The notes under the pieces were generated by a model. It saw only the letters and a list, made by a program, of their open reading frames with translations, made no database searches and was not told the origin of the DNA. Positions 43,730 through 53,299 of a stretch of DNA of 64,000 bases are shown here, piece by piece. Source of the DNA: Flavobacteriaceae bacterium (GTDB lineage: Bacteria > Bacteroidota > Bacteroidia > Flavobacteriales > Flavobacteriaceae); contig JAHQVM010000003.1 in the NCBI GenBank assembly GCA_019634365.1, forward strand, positions 45,492 through 109,491, read 5' to 3'. The position numbers were made by a program, and so were the translations under genes. Each line of letters starts with the position of its first letter. Within the stretch, counting starts at the first letter, position 1.

Positions 43730-45006
43730 AAAGACTACTTGTTATTTGCATTGCCATGATTTACATGGGGCAAGGCTATTCGCAGATGGATAAAGAAATC
43801 CTGAATGATATTGAAGCCATAGAATCCAAGGTGATCGATTGGCGACACCATTTCCATCAGTACCCAGAACTTTCCAATAGGGAATTTAAAACAGCCGAAA
43901 AAATAGAAAAGCATTTGAGATCCCTGGGAATGGAAGTTCAAACTGGCATTGCGAAAACGGGTGTGGTTGGAATCCTAAAAGGAGATCAGCCTGGAAAGGT
44001 AGTTGCTTTGCGTGCCGATATAGACGCCCTGCCCGTTACCGAACGCAACGACTTAGCTTTTAAAAGTGAAGTAACCACCACTTTTTTGGATAAAGAAACC
44101 GGGGTAATGCATGCTTGTGGGCATGACACCCATATTTCAATCCTGATGGGCGTTGCAGAAGTGTTATCCCAACATAAAGACAAAATAAAGGGTACTGTAA
44201 AGTTCATTTTTCAACCTGCAGAAGAAGGACCACCACCCGGGGAAGAAGGCGGTGCCAAACTAATGATTAAGGAAGGGGTACTAAAGAATCCAGATGTGGA
44301 TGCCATCTTTGGATTGCATATCAATAGTGGCACCCCCGTGGGAACCATCAAATACAAAAGCGGTGGAACCATGGCGGCTGTGGAGCGTTTCGTGGTTACC
44401 GTAAATGGAAAACAAACTCATGGCTCGGCTCCATGGTCGGGTGTAGATCCCATTCTTATTTCAGCAAAGATTATTGATGGCTTCCAAACCATTATTAGTC
44501 GTGAATCACCATTGGTGGAAGAAGCCGCTGTTATTACTGTAGGTAAAATAACGGCTGGGGTTCGTTTCAATATTATCCCAGAAAGTGCCGAAATGATCGG
44601 AACCGTGCGCACCTTGGATCCCAGAATGCGCGAGCTTATTATGCGTAGAATGAACGAAATGGCTCGGGATATTGCCAAAGCCTATGGCGGAACGGCCACG
44701 ATCGAATGGCAAAACAACACAGTTGTTACCTACAACGATCCCGCATTGACTGCACAAATGCTACCTACCTTAGAGGGCATTGCTGGAAAGGAAAATGTGA
44801 AATTGATGAAAGCTACTACAGGAGGGGAAGATTTCTCCTATTTCCAGGAAATCGTTCCCGGGTTTTACTTTTTTCTGGGAGGTATGACACCAGGAAATAC
44901 GGAGCCCTATCCGCATCACACTCCAGATTTTAAAATAGATGACGCCGGAATGCTACTGGGAGTTAAAACCATGACTCAGGTAGCTATTGATTATTTGGCC
45001 AATTAA
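43726..45006 (+). CDS. M20 family amidohydrolase/metallopeptidase, exported
   Basis: A 426-residue protein from the ATG at 43726, which gives the signal MKRLLVICIAMIYMGQGYS. Motifs: HACGHDTH (near residue 125), QPAEEGPPPGEEGG (near 163), FGLH (near 203), GSAPW and a lid-domain, and PHHTPDF (near 395). It belongs with amidohydrolases that deacylate amino acids (hippurate/indoleacetyl-type). Cleaves N-acyl amino acids or small amides in the periplasm; exact substrate unknown. A glutamate-synthase-like gene follows after 14 bp. Confidence 0.9.
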   Translation: MKRLLVICIAMIYMGQGYSQMDKEILNDIEAIESKVIDWRHHFHQYPELSNREFKTAEKIEKHLRSLGMEVQTGIAKTGVVGILKGDQPGKVVALRADIDALPVTERNDLAFKSEVTTTFLDKETGVMHACGHDTHISILMGVAEVLSQHKDKIKGTVKFIFQPAEEGPPPGEEGGAKLMIKEGVLKNPDVDAIFGLHINSGTPVGTIKYKSGGTMAAVERFVVTVNGKQTHGSAPWSGVDPILISAKIIDGFQTIISRESPLVEEAAVITVGKITAGVRFNIIPESAEMIGTVRTLDPRMRELIMRRMNEMARDIAKAYGGTATIEWQNNTVVTYNDPALTAQMLPTLEGIAGKENVKLMKATTGGEDFSYFQEIVPGFYFFLGGMTPGNTEPYPHHTPDFKIDDAGMLLGVKTMTQVAIDYLAN

Positions 45007-45020
45007 TACGATCGCAATCT

Positions 45021-46592
45021 ATGGATACTGTTTTTGACTTTATTTCATCCATTCCATGGTGGGTTTGGCCCTTACTGGTTTTAGGGTTGGTAGCCCTTCG
45101 GGATATACTACAGAAAAAGCATACCATTCAGCACAACTTTCCCATCATCGGGCATTTGCGATATATGTTCGAAAGTATTGGACCCGAGATGCGACAATAT
45201 TTTGTTGCCAACAACCGTGAAGAATTACCTTTCAACCGTATAGAACGGGGTTGGATTTATGCCTCATCCAAAAAAGAGAACAACTATGAGGGTTTCGGTA
45301 CCGACCGGGATATTTATGCACATCAGCATATTTTTATCAATAATGCCATGATGCCTTTTAAGGTGGATAAGGAACATCCCAATGCCATCGACAAAAGTTT
45401 TTTGCCGTGTGCAAAGGTGATGGGGGCTTACAATAAACGAAAACGGCCCTATCGCCCTGCTTCCATCATTAACGTTTCTGCCATGAGTTTTGGTTCTCTC
45501 AGTGCCAAGGCCGTCGAATCCCTCAACCTGGGCTGCGGTATTGCTGGCGCGTATCACAACACAGGAGAAGGCGGACTTTCGCCCTATCATAGTACGGGAA
45601 GTGACGTGGTCTTTCACTTTGGAACGGGATATTTTGGTGTACGGGATTCCGATGGGAATTTTTCCATGGAGAAAATGAAAGAATTGGTGGCCAACAATCC
45701 CTTTGTAAGAGCGATAGAAATTAAATTGTCACAAGGCGCCAAACCAGGAAAAGGTGGTGTATTGCCTGGGGCGAAAATAACCAAGGAAATTGCTGGAATT
45801 AGGGGTGTTGAAATTGGAAAAGATGTATTATCTCCCCCCAATCATTCTGCATTCTCCAATGTGCCGGAACTTCTTGATTTTATTGAAGCGATTGCCGAAG
45901 CCACAGGACTTCCAGTAGGGATAAAAGCGGCCATCGGGAAATTGGATCAATGGAAAGAACTGGCCGATCTCATGATCGAACGGGGTACCGGGCCCGATTT
46001 TATTGCCGTAGATGGCGGCGAAGGAGGAACGGGAGCCGCGCCACCCAGCTTTGCCGACCATGTCTCACTGCCTTGGGTATATGGGTTTAGCGATGTATAC
46101 AAGGTTTTTAAGGCACGTAAACTTACCGATCGTATCGTTTTTGTAGGCAGTGGGAAGTTAGGATTTCCTGCCAAAGCTGCCATGGCTTTTGCCATGGGGG
46201 CAGACTGCATCAATGTAGCTCGAGAAGCTATGATGAGCATTGGGTGTATCCAGGCTCAAATTTGTCATACCAACCGCTGCCCCAGTGGCGTGGCTACCCA
46301 GAACAAATGGTTGCAAAAAGGGATTAACATTCCGTTGAAAAGTGAACGATTGGCTCAATACTTCAAGACGTTCCGAAAAGAATTGGTAGAAATCACCCAT
46401 GCCGCAGGTTATGAGCATCCTTGTCAGTTTACCATGAATGATCTGGAGGTGAATGTAGACGACCACAACCTTTCCAAAGAATTGAGTCGCACCTATATGT
46501 ATGAAAAAGATAAGGTGGCCTATACCAATATGCAGGATTTAAAAGATTGTGTATTTTTAGGCGGCCACTATAAAAAAGCCCCAATAGAATAA
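45021..46592 (+). CDS. FMN-binding glutamate synthase-family protein
   Basis: A 523-residue protein with an N-terminal membrane helix (about residues 8-28, after a short acidic lead) followed by the GltB FMN/Fe-S synthase barrel. FMN-site motifs include SAMSFGSLSAKAVE (near residue 155) and DGGEGGTGAAPPSFADH; the Cys cluster is in CIQAQICHTNRCPSGVAT (near 413). It lacks the amidotransferase domain and GltD partner, so it is not a full glutamate synthase; the family's physiological reaction is not settled. Between the M20 amidohydrolase and a small membrane protein. Confidence 0.9.
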   Translation: MDTVFDFISSIPWWVWPLLVLGLVALRDILQKKHTIQHNFPIIGHLRYMFESIGPEMRQYFVANNREELPFNRIERGWIYASSKKENNYEGFGTDRDIYAHQHIFINNAMMPFKVDKEHPNAIDKSFLPCAKVMGAYNKRKRPYRPASIINVSAMSFGSLSAKAVESLNLGCGIAGAYHNTGEGGLSPYHSTGSDVVFHFGTGYFGVRDSDGNFSMEKMKELVANNPFVRAIEIKLSQGAKPGKGGVLPGAKITKEIAGIRGVEIGKDVLSPPNHSAFSNVPELLDFIEAIAEATGLPVGIKAAIGKLDQWKELADLMIERGTGPDFIAVDGGEGGTGAAPPSFADHVSLPWVYGFSDVYKVFKARKLTDRIVFVGSGKLGFPAKAAMAFAMGADCINVAREAMMSIGCIQAQICHTNRCPSGVATQNKWLQKGINIPLKSERLAQYFKTFRKELVEITHAAGYEHPCQFTMNDLEVNVDDHNLSKELSRTYMYEKDKVAYTNMQDLKDCVFLGGHYKKAPIE

Positions 46593-46613
46593 TTAAAACT
46601 AAGATACTACCCC

Positions 46614-47141
46614 ATGGAAGAAATGAACCAAGTCTTAAGCTACGCTTCTTATTTATTACCTGCTGTGGTAGTGGGAATTGTTGCCTACTACTTTTTTAAA
46701 GGACATATAGCCAACGAAGAAGGAAGAAGGCGCTATTTGGTGCAGAAAGAGGCTCAAAACAAAATGTTGCCTGCACGATTGCAAGCCTATGAGCGGCTTA
46801 CCCTATTATTGGAGCGCATTGACCCCAACAAACTATTGATTAGGGTCAAACCCTTCTCTGATGACATCGATAAGTATGAAGAATTGCTTATCAAGAACAT
46901 TGAGCAGGAATTCGAGCACAATGTTACCCAACAGATCTATGTTACTCCAGAATGTTGGGACCTCATAAGTGCTGCCAAAAATGCAACCATCCATATTATC
47001 CGACAAGCTGTAATGCACGAAAAAGGCTCTAATGCAGATAAGTTACGTGAGTATTTGCTTCGCAATTTTATGGAAGAAGTAACCCCTTCTCAAAAGGCTT
47101 TGGCGTATATAAAGAAAGAAGTGGCAGAATTGTTTGCCTAG
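46614..47141 (+). CDS. Conserved single-pass membrane protein, function unknown (DUF7935-like)
   Basis: A 175-residue protein with one N-terminal membrane helix (about residues 10-30, LLPAVVVGIVAYYFF), then a helical cytoplasmic part (RLQAYERLTLLLERIDPNKLL; VTPECWDLISAAKNATIHIIRQ). Bacteroidota carry such proteins widely, possibly DUF7935. Function unknown. It follows the GltB-like gene by 21 bp and its end nearly meets the convergent M1 gene. Confidence 0.7.
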   Translation: MEEMNQVLSYASYLLPAVVVGIVAYYFFKGHIANEEGRRRYLVQKEAQNKMLPARLQAYERLTLLLERIDPNKLLIRVKPFSDDIDKYEELLIKNIEQEFEHNVTQQIYVTPECWDLISAAKNATIHIIRQAVMHEKGSNADKLREYLLRNFMEEVTPSQKALAYIKKEVAELFA

Positions 47142-47148
47142 TTAGTTT

Positions 47149-49194
47149 TTAGATAACTCGCTTCAAATAGGCTTTTTCTTTTTCGGGAAAAGTTTCCATC
47201 TTACTTTTCAGGTATTGTTTCAATTCCCTTGTTTCCATTAGTTCATTAAGCATATCACGGCAAAAATCCCGGAACCGCCAATAATGATGGGTACATCCGT
47301 TTACCAAATTGCGCAAGACTTCTTCGTTCCAATTTCCCAAAGAAGATATATACTGAAAAGCATTTTCCCGAATTTCATAGCTGTATTCCGGTCTCGAATA
47401 ATTCCGTAGTTCATTTTCAAACAAGGGCTTGGCCGAAGTAGCATAGTTATCGGTGCTTAGGGCCAGTGTTAACCAAAGCAATCGTATATTTTTATCCTGA
47501 AACCCATGCACGTACTTCATTTTGTCCAAAAAACGGGACCGCTCCTCAGGATAGGATGCCCAGAGAACATATAAAGCTGTTTCCTGTGTGGAATAGGACC
47601 TATCATCGAGCAATGACTCATAGGCCGCTTTGAGACCATCAAGGATAGGTGGATCCATAGATAATGCAACAGCTTGACGGGTTGTAATACTGCCCTGGAA
47701 AGCAACTTTATAAAGCTCCACTGCTGGAGCTCCTTTTTCCAATGCCAACTGAATGATAGCCTCTTCGGCCAAATATTCGTTGCCCGACTGCAATGCTTCT
47801 ACCAACAACCCCCGCTTATCCTCCAATGTCATTTCACGAAGGGCCACCAGATCAAAGTACTGCGTTAGAAACTTGCTTTGCGTTAATGAATTCAAGGCCT
47901 GTTCTCCTTTAAAAGCAGATTGCTTTAACCAATCCTTTTCCCAATCGGAAATATTAACCTGTGCTACGGCCCTCACTTCAGAAAGAAAATTTTCTGTTGT
48001 TACATTCTTGAATTGATATTTCTCAAGGTAATTCTTAACCGCTTCCCGAAAGGCATCCCTCCCGATACGCTCGTTAAGCATATGCAAAGCCCATGCACCT
48101 TTCTCATAAAAAGTAAGGGAACTGGCTTTGGGGTTCAATAAGGATTGCCCTTTTCCCTGCTCGCTTAGTGCCCTAAGTTGTTCCGCGGTATTGTACAACT
48201 TCCAGTAATAGTAATCGTCACCAAAAAGATGGCGTTCCGCCAGTAAGGCGTAATAGGTCGCAAATCCTTCGTGCAACCAGTGGTGTTTCCCTTCGGTCTC
48301 GGTAACTAAATTCCCAAACCATTGATGTGCCAATTCATGGGCATTTACATTTACATAATTCCGATCGTGAAAACCAATACTATCTACCACAAAAGCTTCT
48401 GAAAACAAGGTAGCAGTGGTATTCTCCATACCGGCATACAGAAAATCGCGTACGGGAACCTGCTTATAATTTTGCCAGGGATAAGGAACCCCTATCTCTT
48501 GTTCGAAAAAATCGAAAATCTCCTTGGTATGCCGATATGTAGGTTCCATTTTTAAGGAATCCTCGGTACGTAGATACAATTCTATGGGGATTCCAGATTC
48601 TGATTGGATTTCCTTTTTTACAAAATCCCCTATAGCGAAGGCCACCAAATAGCTTGACATGGGTTGATCCATATTAAAAGACCAAACCGTTGAGCCAGCA
48701 TGCTCCTCATATTTGCGACCTCTCCCGTTAGCTATTACAGTCTTTCCCTTTTCAGCTACAAACTTAAGATCGAATTCAATCTTATCGTTCATATCATCAA
48801 TACTCGGTAACCAATTGGAGGTATATTTCCCCTGTCCCTGTGTCCAAACCTGATCATACGTAAAGTACAGGGCGCGTTTGGGGGTCATTGTATATCCAAA
48901 GTGGATACTGTACGTCTTATCTTTTTCAAAATCTGAAATGATCCATAGTTTGTCATCAGAAGCCCTAAGTCCAGAATCTACCATCCTATTCTCAATATGG
49001 TTAATACCTACTGCATCTAAATAGATGCTATCTGCTTGCTTCAACATGGTAAAGGATACCGAAACTTCTCCCTCAACCTCACGATTTTGAATGTCGGGTC
49101 TAATGAAAGCGCTAATATTAGTGAAGTCAACCACGTCGGTTTGTTGGGAAAAAACCACCGACGAGCAAAAGAAAAATAAAACTAAAATCCGCAT
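47149..49194 (-). CDS. M1 family aminopeptidase, exported
   Basis: A 681-residue zinc peptidase from the ATG at 49194 (signal MRILVLFFFCSSVVFSQ). An earlier in-frame codon would prefix 25 residues and overlap the recG start region. The GAMEN-type substrate loop reads YAGMENTTATL (near residue 263) and the zinc motif is HELAHQW with the third ligand in WLHEGFATYY (about 292-320). A C-terminal helical domain follows. It releases N-terminal amino acids from peptides, presumably in the periplasm. Divergent from recG with a 46-bp gap. Confidence 0.93.
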   Translation of the reverse strand: MRILVLFFFCSSVVFSQQTDVVDFTNISAFIRPDIQNREVEGEVSVSFTMLKQADSIYLDAVGINHIENRMVDSGLRASDDKLWIISDFEKDKTYSIHFGYTMTPKRALYFTYDQVWTQGQGKYTSNWLPSIDDMNDKIEFDLKFVAEKGKTVIANGRGRKYEEHAGSTVWSFNMDQPMSSYLVAFAIGDFVKKEIQSESGIPIELYLRTEDSLKMEPTYRHTKEIFDFFEQEIGVPYPWQNYKQVPVRDFLYAGMENTTATLFSEAFVVDSIGFHDRNYVNVNAHELAHQWFGNLVTETEGKHHWLHEGFATYYALLAERHLFGDDYYYWKLYNTAEQLRALSEQGKGQSLLNPKASSLTFYEKGAWALHMLNERIGRDAFREAVKNYLEKYQFKNVTTENFLSEVRAVAQVNISDWEKDWLKQSAFKGEQALNSLTQSKFLTQYFDLVALREMTLEDKRGLLVEALQSGNEYLAEEAIIQLALEKGAPAVELYKVAFQGSITTRQAVALSMDPPILDGLKAAYESLLDDRSYSTQETALYVLWASYPEERSRFLDKMKYVHGFQDKNIRLLWLTLALSTDNYATSAKPLFENELRNYSRPEYSYEIRENAFQYISSLGNWNEEVLRNLVNGCTHHYWRFRDFCRDMLNELMETRELKQYLKSKMETFPEKEKAYLKRVI

Positions 49195-49240
49195 ATAAGA
49201 TATACCACAATTGTTTTGCCAAAATAAGTAAATTCGTTGT

Positions 49241-51346
49241 ATGAATACCCAATTTTTACAGACACCCATCGATTATTTGAAAGGAGTTGGCCCTAACCGG
49301 GCCGATTTGCTCAAAAAGGAATTGGGGATTCACACGTATCAAGACCTCATCAACCTTTTTCCTAATCGCTATCTCGATCGAACACGCTATTATAAAATTG
49401 GGAATCTACAGCGCAATTCATCGGAAATACAGATTGTTGGGAAAATTACCCACATAAAGACGGTTGAACAAAAGAGAAACAATCGACTCGTTGCGACTTT
49501 TGTGGACGACACTGGAAAAATGGAATTGGTTTGGTTTAGGGGTCATAAATGGATTCGAGAAAATTTAAAGTTGAACGTTCCGTATGTCATTTTCGGAAAA
49601 ACCAATTGGTTTAATGGCACGCATTCCATGCCGCATCCAGAAATGGAACTGCTGTCCCAGCATGAAAAAAGTTTACGTTCTGCCATGCAACCCATTTATC
49701 CTTCTACCGAAAAATTAAGCAGCAGTGGTATTACGAATCGGGTGATCAACACCCTCATGCAAACCCTATTCAAAGAGCTGAATAACACCATAACCGAAAG
49801 CTTATCCGAATTCTTACTGAAGACGCTCAAATTAATGCCCAAAAACGAAGCGTTCTTCAATATACATTTTCCTCAGAGTCAGGAAAAATTGACAAGAGCA
49901 CAGTATCGATTAAAATTTGAGGAATTATTTTACATCCAACTACAATTGCTTCAGAAAAAGCAACTTCACAAATCTAAAATCAAGGGATATCCATTCGAAA
50001 GAGTAGGCAATTATTTCAACACCTTTTTTAAAGATCATTTGCCTTTTCAACTTACCGAAGCACAGAAACGAGTGATCAAGGAAATTAGGAATGACCTCGG
50101 AAGTAACGCCCAGATGAACCGACTTTTACAAGGGGATGTGGGTTCCGGAAAGACGATTGTAGCGTTTATGTCAATGTTAATAGCCCTTGACAACGATTTT
50201 CAAGCCTGTCTAATGGCGCCAACTGAAATTTTGTCAGTCCAACATTACCACAACTTATTTAATTGGTGCAACTTATTGAATATCAGAATAGAGTTATTAA
50301 CAGGTTCAACCAAAACTTCAAAAAGAAAAGAAATACATGAACAGCTGGAAAATGGGAGCCTTCAGCTATTAATTGGTACTCATGCGCTGCTCGAAGATAA
50401 GGTAAAATTTCGAAACCTGGGATTAGCCATTATTGATGAACAACATAGGTTTGGTGTGGCGCAAAGAAGTAGGCTCTGGCACAAAAACACCCACCCACCC
50501 CATATCTTGGTAATGACTGCCACCCCAATTCCGAGAACCCTCGCTATGAGCGTATATGGGGATTTGGATATAAGTGTTATCGATGAGCTACCACCGGGAA
50601 GAAAAGACATTAAAACAGTGCATCGTTTTGATGCAAACAGACTCAAGGTCTTTCGCTTTATGAAAGACGAAATTGCTAAAGGAAGACAGGTTTATATTGT
50701 GTATCCATTAATCAAAGAAAGTGAGGCCATGGACTACAAGGACCTCATGGATGGCTATGCAAGTATTGAAAGGGAATTTCCCAAACCCAATTATCAGATT
50801 TCAATTGTACATGGGCAAATGAAAGCTACGGACAAGGACTTTGAAATGGAGCGCTTTGTAAAGGGCGAAACCCAAATCATGGTGGCCACGACCGTAATCG
50901 AAGTGGGCGTTAATGTTCCCAATGCATCGGTTATGGTAATTGAAAGTGCCGAGCGCTTCGGACTTTCACAACTGCACCAACTTAGAGGGCGTGTGGGACG
51001 AGGGGCCGAGCAAAGCTATTGCATCTTAATGACAAGCCACAAATTGAGTGCCGATGCACGTACCCGCTTGGAAACCATGACGCGAACCAATGATGGCTTC
51101 GAAATTAGTGAAGTAGATTTAAAGTTACGTGGACCAGGCGACCTTATGGGAACCCAACAAAGCGGAGTGCTCAATCTTCGGATTGCCGATATTGTTAGAG
51201 ACAGTGAAATCCTGAAAATAGCCAGGAGTTATGCCATACAGGTAATGAACGAAGATCCTCAGTTAGCCCTTCCCCAAAATGCCCCCATACGAAATACCTA
51301 TCAACAGCTGGGACGTTATAAGAACATCTGGAATTACATTTCTTAA
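49241..51346 (+). CDS. recG: ATP-dependent DNA helicase RecG
   Basis: A 701-residue branch-migration helicase. The N-terminal wedge domain holds the OB fold (IVGKITHIKTVEQKR, residues about 65-140). Walker A is LLQGDVGSGKTIVA (near 297), the DExH-type box is IIDEQHRFG (near 398), motif III is TATPIPRTLAM, and motif VI is LHQLRGRVGRGAEQSYC (near 585). RecG regresses stalled forks and resolves Holliday-type junctions. Length is normal. Confidence 0.95.
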   Translation: MNTQFLQTPIDYLKGVGPNRADLLKKELGIHTYQDLINLFPNRYLDRTRYYKIGNLQRNSSEIQIVGKITHIKTVEQKRNNRLVATFVDDTGKMELVWFRGHKWIRENLKLNVPYVIFGKTNWFNGTHSMPHPEMELLSQHEKSLRSAMQPIYPSTEKLSSSGITNRVINTLMQTLFKELNNTITESLSEFLLKTLKLMPKNEAFFNIHFPQSQEKLTRAQYRLKFEELFYIQLQLLQKKQLHKSKIKGYPFERVGNYFNTFFKDHLPFQLTEAQKRVIKEIRNDLGSNAQMNRLLQGDVGSGKTIVAFMSMLIALDNDFQACLMAPTEILSVQHYHNLFNWCNLLNIRIELLTGSTKTSKRKEIHEQLENGSLQLLIGTHALLEDKVKFRNLGLAIIDEQHRFGVAQRSRLWHKNTHPPHILVMTATPIPRTLAMSVYGDLDISVIDELPPGRKDIKTVHRFDANRLKVFRFMKDEIAKGRQVYIVYPLIKESEAMDYKDLMDGYASIEREFPKPNYQISIVHGQMKATDKDFEMERFVKGETQIMVATTVIEVGVNVPNASVMVIESAERFGLSQLHQLRGRVGRGAEQSYCILMTSHKLSADARTRLETMTRTNDGFEISEVDLKLRGPGDLMGTQQSGVLNLRIADIVRDSEILKIARSYAIQVMNEDPQLALPQNAPIRNTYQQLGRYKNIWNYIS

Positions 51347-51456
51347 TTCTTAAACTTGGCTGCCCTACAAAAAACAATAAACTAAGTAATTGAAGCGTTT
51401 CATAATCAAACCATTACGCATAAGGACATACTACCCTAACCAATACTTTTTTAATT

Positions 51457-52050
51457 ATGATTCCTAATTACTTTAGGTTTCTAGTCCTTGGTCAATTGTT
51501 TTTATTGTCACTCCCAAACTACCTGTACTCGCAAGACACTGTAGATGACGGCGGTCATGAACAGTGGGAATTTATCCTAGAAGGTTCTGGAGATGTCTTG
51601 CAGCTGGCACTTCCCATTACTGCGCTTTCGGTAACGCTCATTGAAAAGGATTATCAAGGAACCAAACAGTTTGCTTATTCCTATGGTAGTGCTATGTTAC
51701 TTACACATACTTTAAAACACCTCATTCATAAACAGCGCCCCGAAGGTCGGGAGCGGTATGATTCGTTCCCCAGCGGCCATACTGCCTCAGCATTCTCCGG
51801 GGCGTCATTTATACAAAAGCGATATGGATGGAAATATGCCTGGCCTGCCTACATTTTAGCCACAGTCGTAGGCGTTAGCCGAATGGAAGGTCCAGATGGG
51901 TATCACGATATTTGGGATGTCATCGCAGGTGCAAGCGTTGGGGTGGGAACCACTTATCTATTCACCAATTCGTATAACGATCAACCATTCGATATAGGTT
52001 TTGCTTCTGGCAATAACAATTACTTGCTAACCATCAGATATCATTTTTAG
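51457..52050 (+). CDS. PAP2 family phosphatase
   Basis: A 197-residue membrane-associated protein (signal or first helix at residues 6-24). The three PAP2 motifs are visible: KQRPEGRERYDS, FPSGHTASAFS (near residue 108) and SRMEGPDGYHDIWDV (near 145). Family members dephosphorylate undecaprenyl diphosphate or lipid phosphates at the periplasmic side. Which substrate applies is unclear. Confidence 0.9.
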   Translation: MIPNYFRFLVLGQLFLLSLPNYLYSQDTVDDGGHEQWEFILEGSGDVLQLALPITALSVTLIEKDYQGTKQFAYSYGSAMLLTHTLKHLIHKQRPEGRERYDSFPSGHTASAFSGASFIQKRYGWKYAWPAYILATVVGVSRMEGPDGYHDIWDVIAGASVGVGTTYLFTNSYNDQPFDIGFASGNNNYLLTIRYHF

Positions 52051-52058
52051 TAATAAAA

Positions 52059-52080
52059 AAGGCCCCATTTCAGGGGCCTT
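52059..52080 (-). terminator. Intrinsic terminator of the DUF2911 gene
   Basis: An 8-bp G/C-rich stem (52059-52066 with 52073-52080), 6-nt loop, followed on the minus strand by TTTTTTATTA. On the plus strand (PAP2 side) the tail is weak. Confidence 0.85.
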
Positions 52081-52096
52081 CCTCAAAAACCAACAA

Positions 52097-53203
52097 CTAA
52101 TTTATATCCTCACCGTTCTTCAACTTCTCGATATTAGCCGCCACACGGCCTTTACTGCCAGGGTTGGGCGCATTGGCATGCGCTTTTTCCAAGTGTTTTA
52201 AGGCTGTTTTATAATCGCCCTGGGCGGAATAAGCCCTAGCCATGCCATAATGTACTGGCCAAGTATCCTTGTTCTTCTTGGCGTTATACTTAAATATCTC
52301 CATGGCCTTATCCTTCTCACCCAAACCAATAAGTTGTCTTCCATATTGATGAACCTCGAATACTGTCCCCATATCCAAATTATCGTCCAAGAGCTGCTCG
52401 GCTTCTGCTTCTTTTCCCATTTTAGCAAGGATTGCAGATTTAATCTGAAGGTTGGCAAATGTCTTCTGACTGAAAAACTGGCCTGCAATGGCATTGTCGA
52501 TCCAACCTAAAGCCTCATTCAGGTCGCCGCCATTATTCAAAGAATAATTAGCAGCCTGTTCCCAAGTCTGTCTGTTAAACCCGGGCTGATCCCGCATGCT
52601 ATTTCTTATATCGGCCAACACAATTTCTGTTACAGGGACTTCAATCTTGAAGGGAAAGGACTTTTTCTCCCACTTTAGAGCGGCGACCGCACTGGTTGGC
52701 GTTACTTCAATGAAATCGAAGGTTAGCATTTCGGTGTGATGTATGTCTTCAGCATTGATGTTCGCCGTAAGGGCATCTTCAGAAGGGTCGTAAAAAAAAC
52801 TTCCCCATGAGGTCGAATTATTCGAAAGAATAAGCTTGGCCTTATTGCCTTCGTTCACTTCTAGATGAAACCCATAGGTCCCCGCTTTAACGGGCTTGCC
52901 TTCAATTTTCATATCATGGGATAAGGTAATGGTGGTATTTTCATTGGCCCCGGCTCGCCATGGCGCCGCAGTGGAAGTTCCAAAACCTAGATTATTTAGG
53001 CCATAAGGCACGAGTTTTCCCCATATTTCACGATCATTAACGCTGGGACGTGAATAGGTGATTTCAATCGTGGAAGTCCCAACCGTTTGGGAAACGGTTG
53101 CCATTTGACTACCTCGAGGAGCATTGATTTGGGAATGGGCTGCGAAGGTGGTAATTAGAAAAAGAACGACTAAAGTAACCACCCTGGTGTAAACGTTTGA
53201 CAT
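52097..53203 (-). CDS. DUF2911 domain protein with C-terminal TPR-like repeats
   Basis: A 368-residue exported protein with a signal at residues 1-25. Residues of about 30-175 are DUF2911 (RGSQMATVSQTVGTSTIEI; SRPSVNDREIWGKLVPYG; AGTYGFHLEV). Residues of about 225-360 carry two or three tetratricopeptide-like helices (LGEKDKAMEIFKYNAKKNKD; YSAQGDYKTALKHLEKAHA). Function unknown; common in Bacteroidota, periplasmic. Upstream a perfect 12-bp palindrome (ACAGTCGACTGT, 53237-53248) lies 34 bp from the start and could bind a regulator. Confidence 0.9.
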   Translation of the reverse strand: MSNVYTRVVTLVVLFLITTFAAHSQINAPRGSQMATVSQTVGTSTIEITYSRPSVNDREIWGKLVPYGLNNLGFGTSTAAPWRAGANENTTITLSHDMKIEGKPVKAGTYGFHLEVNEGNKAKLILSNNSTSWGSFFYDPSEDALTANINAEDIHHTEMLTFDFIEVTPTSAVAALKWEKKSFPFKIEVPVTEIVLADIRNSMRDQPGFNRQTWEQAANYSLNNGGDLNEALGWIDNAIAGQFFSQKTFANLQIKSAILAKMGKEAEAEQLLDDNLDMGTVFEVHQYGRQLIGLGEKDKAMEIFKYNAKKNKDTWPVHYGMARAYSAQGDYKTALKHLEKAHANAPNPGSKGRVAANIEKLKNGEDIN

Positions 53204-53299
53204 AATTTAATGGATTTGATTGTTTCCCTTAAAAGTACAGTCGACTGTCACCCCAGAATGTTACGGGTTCGTTAAATGGAAAAGATCGATGTTAATTAA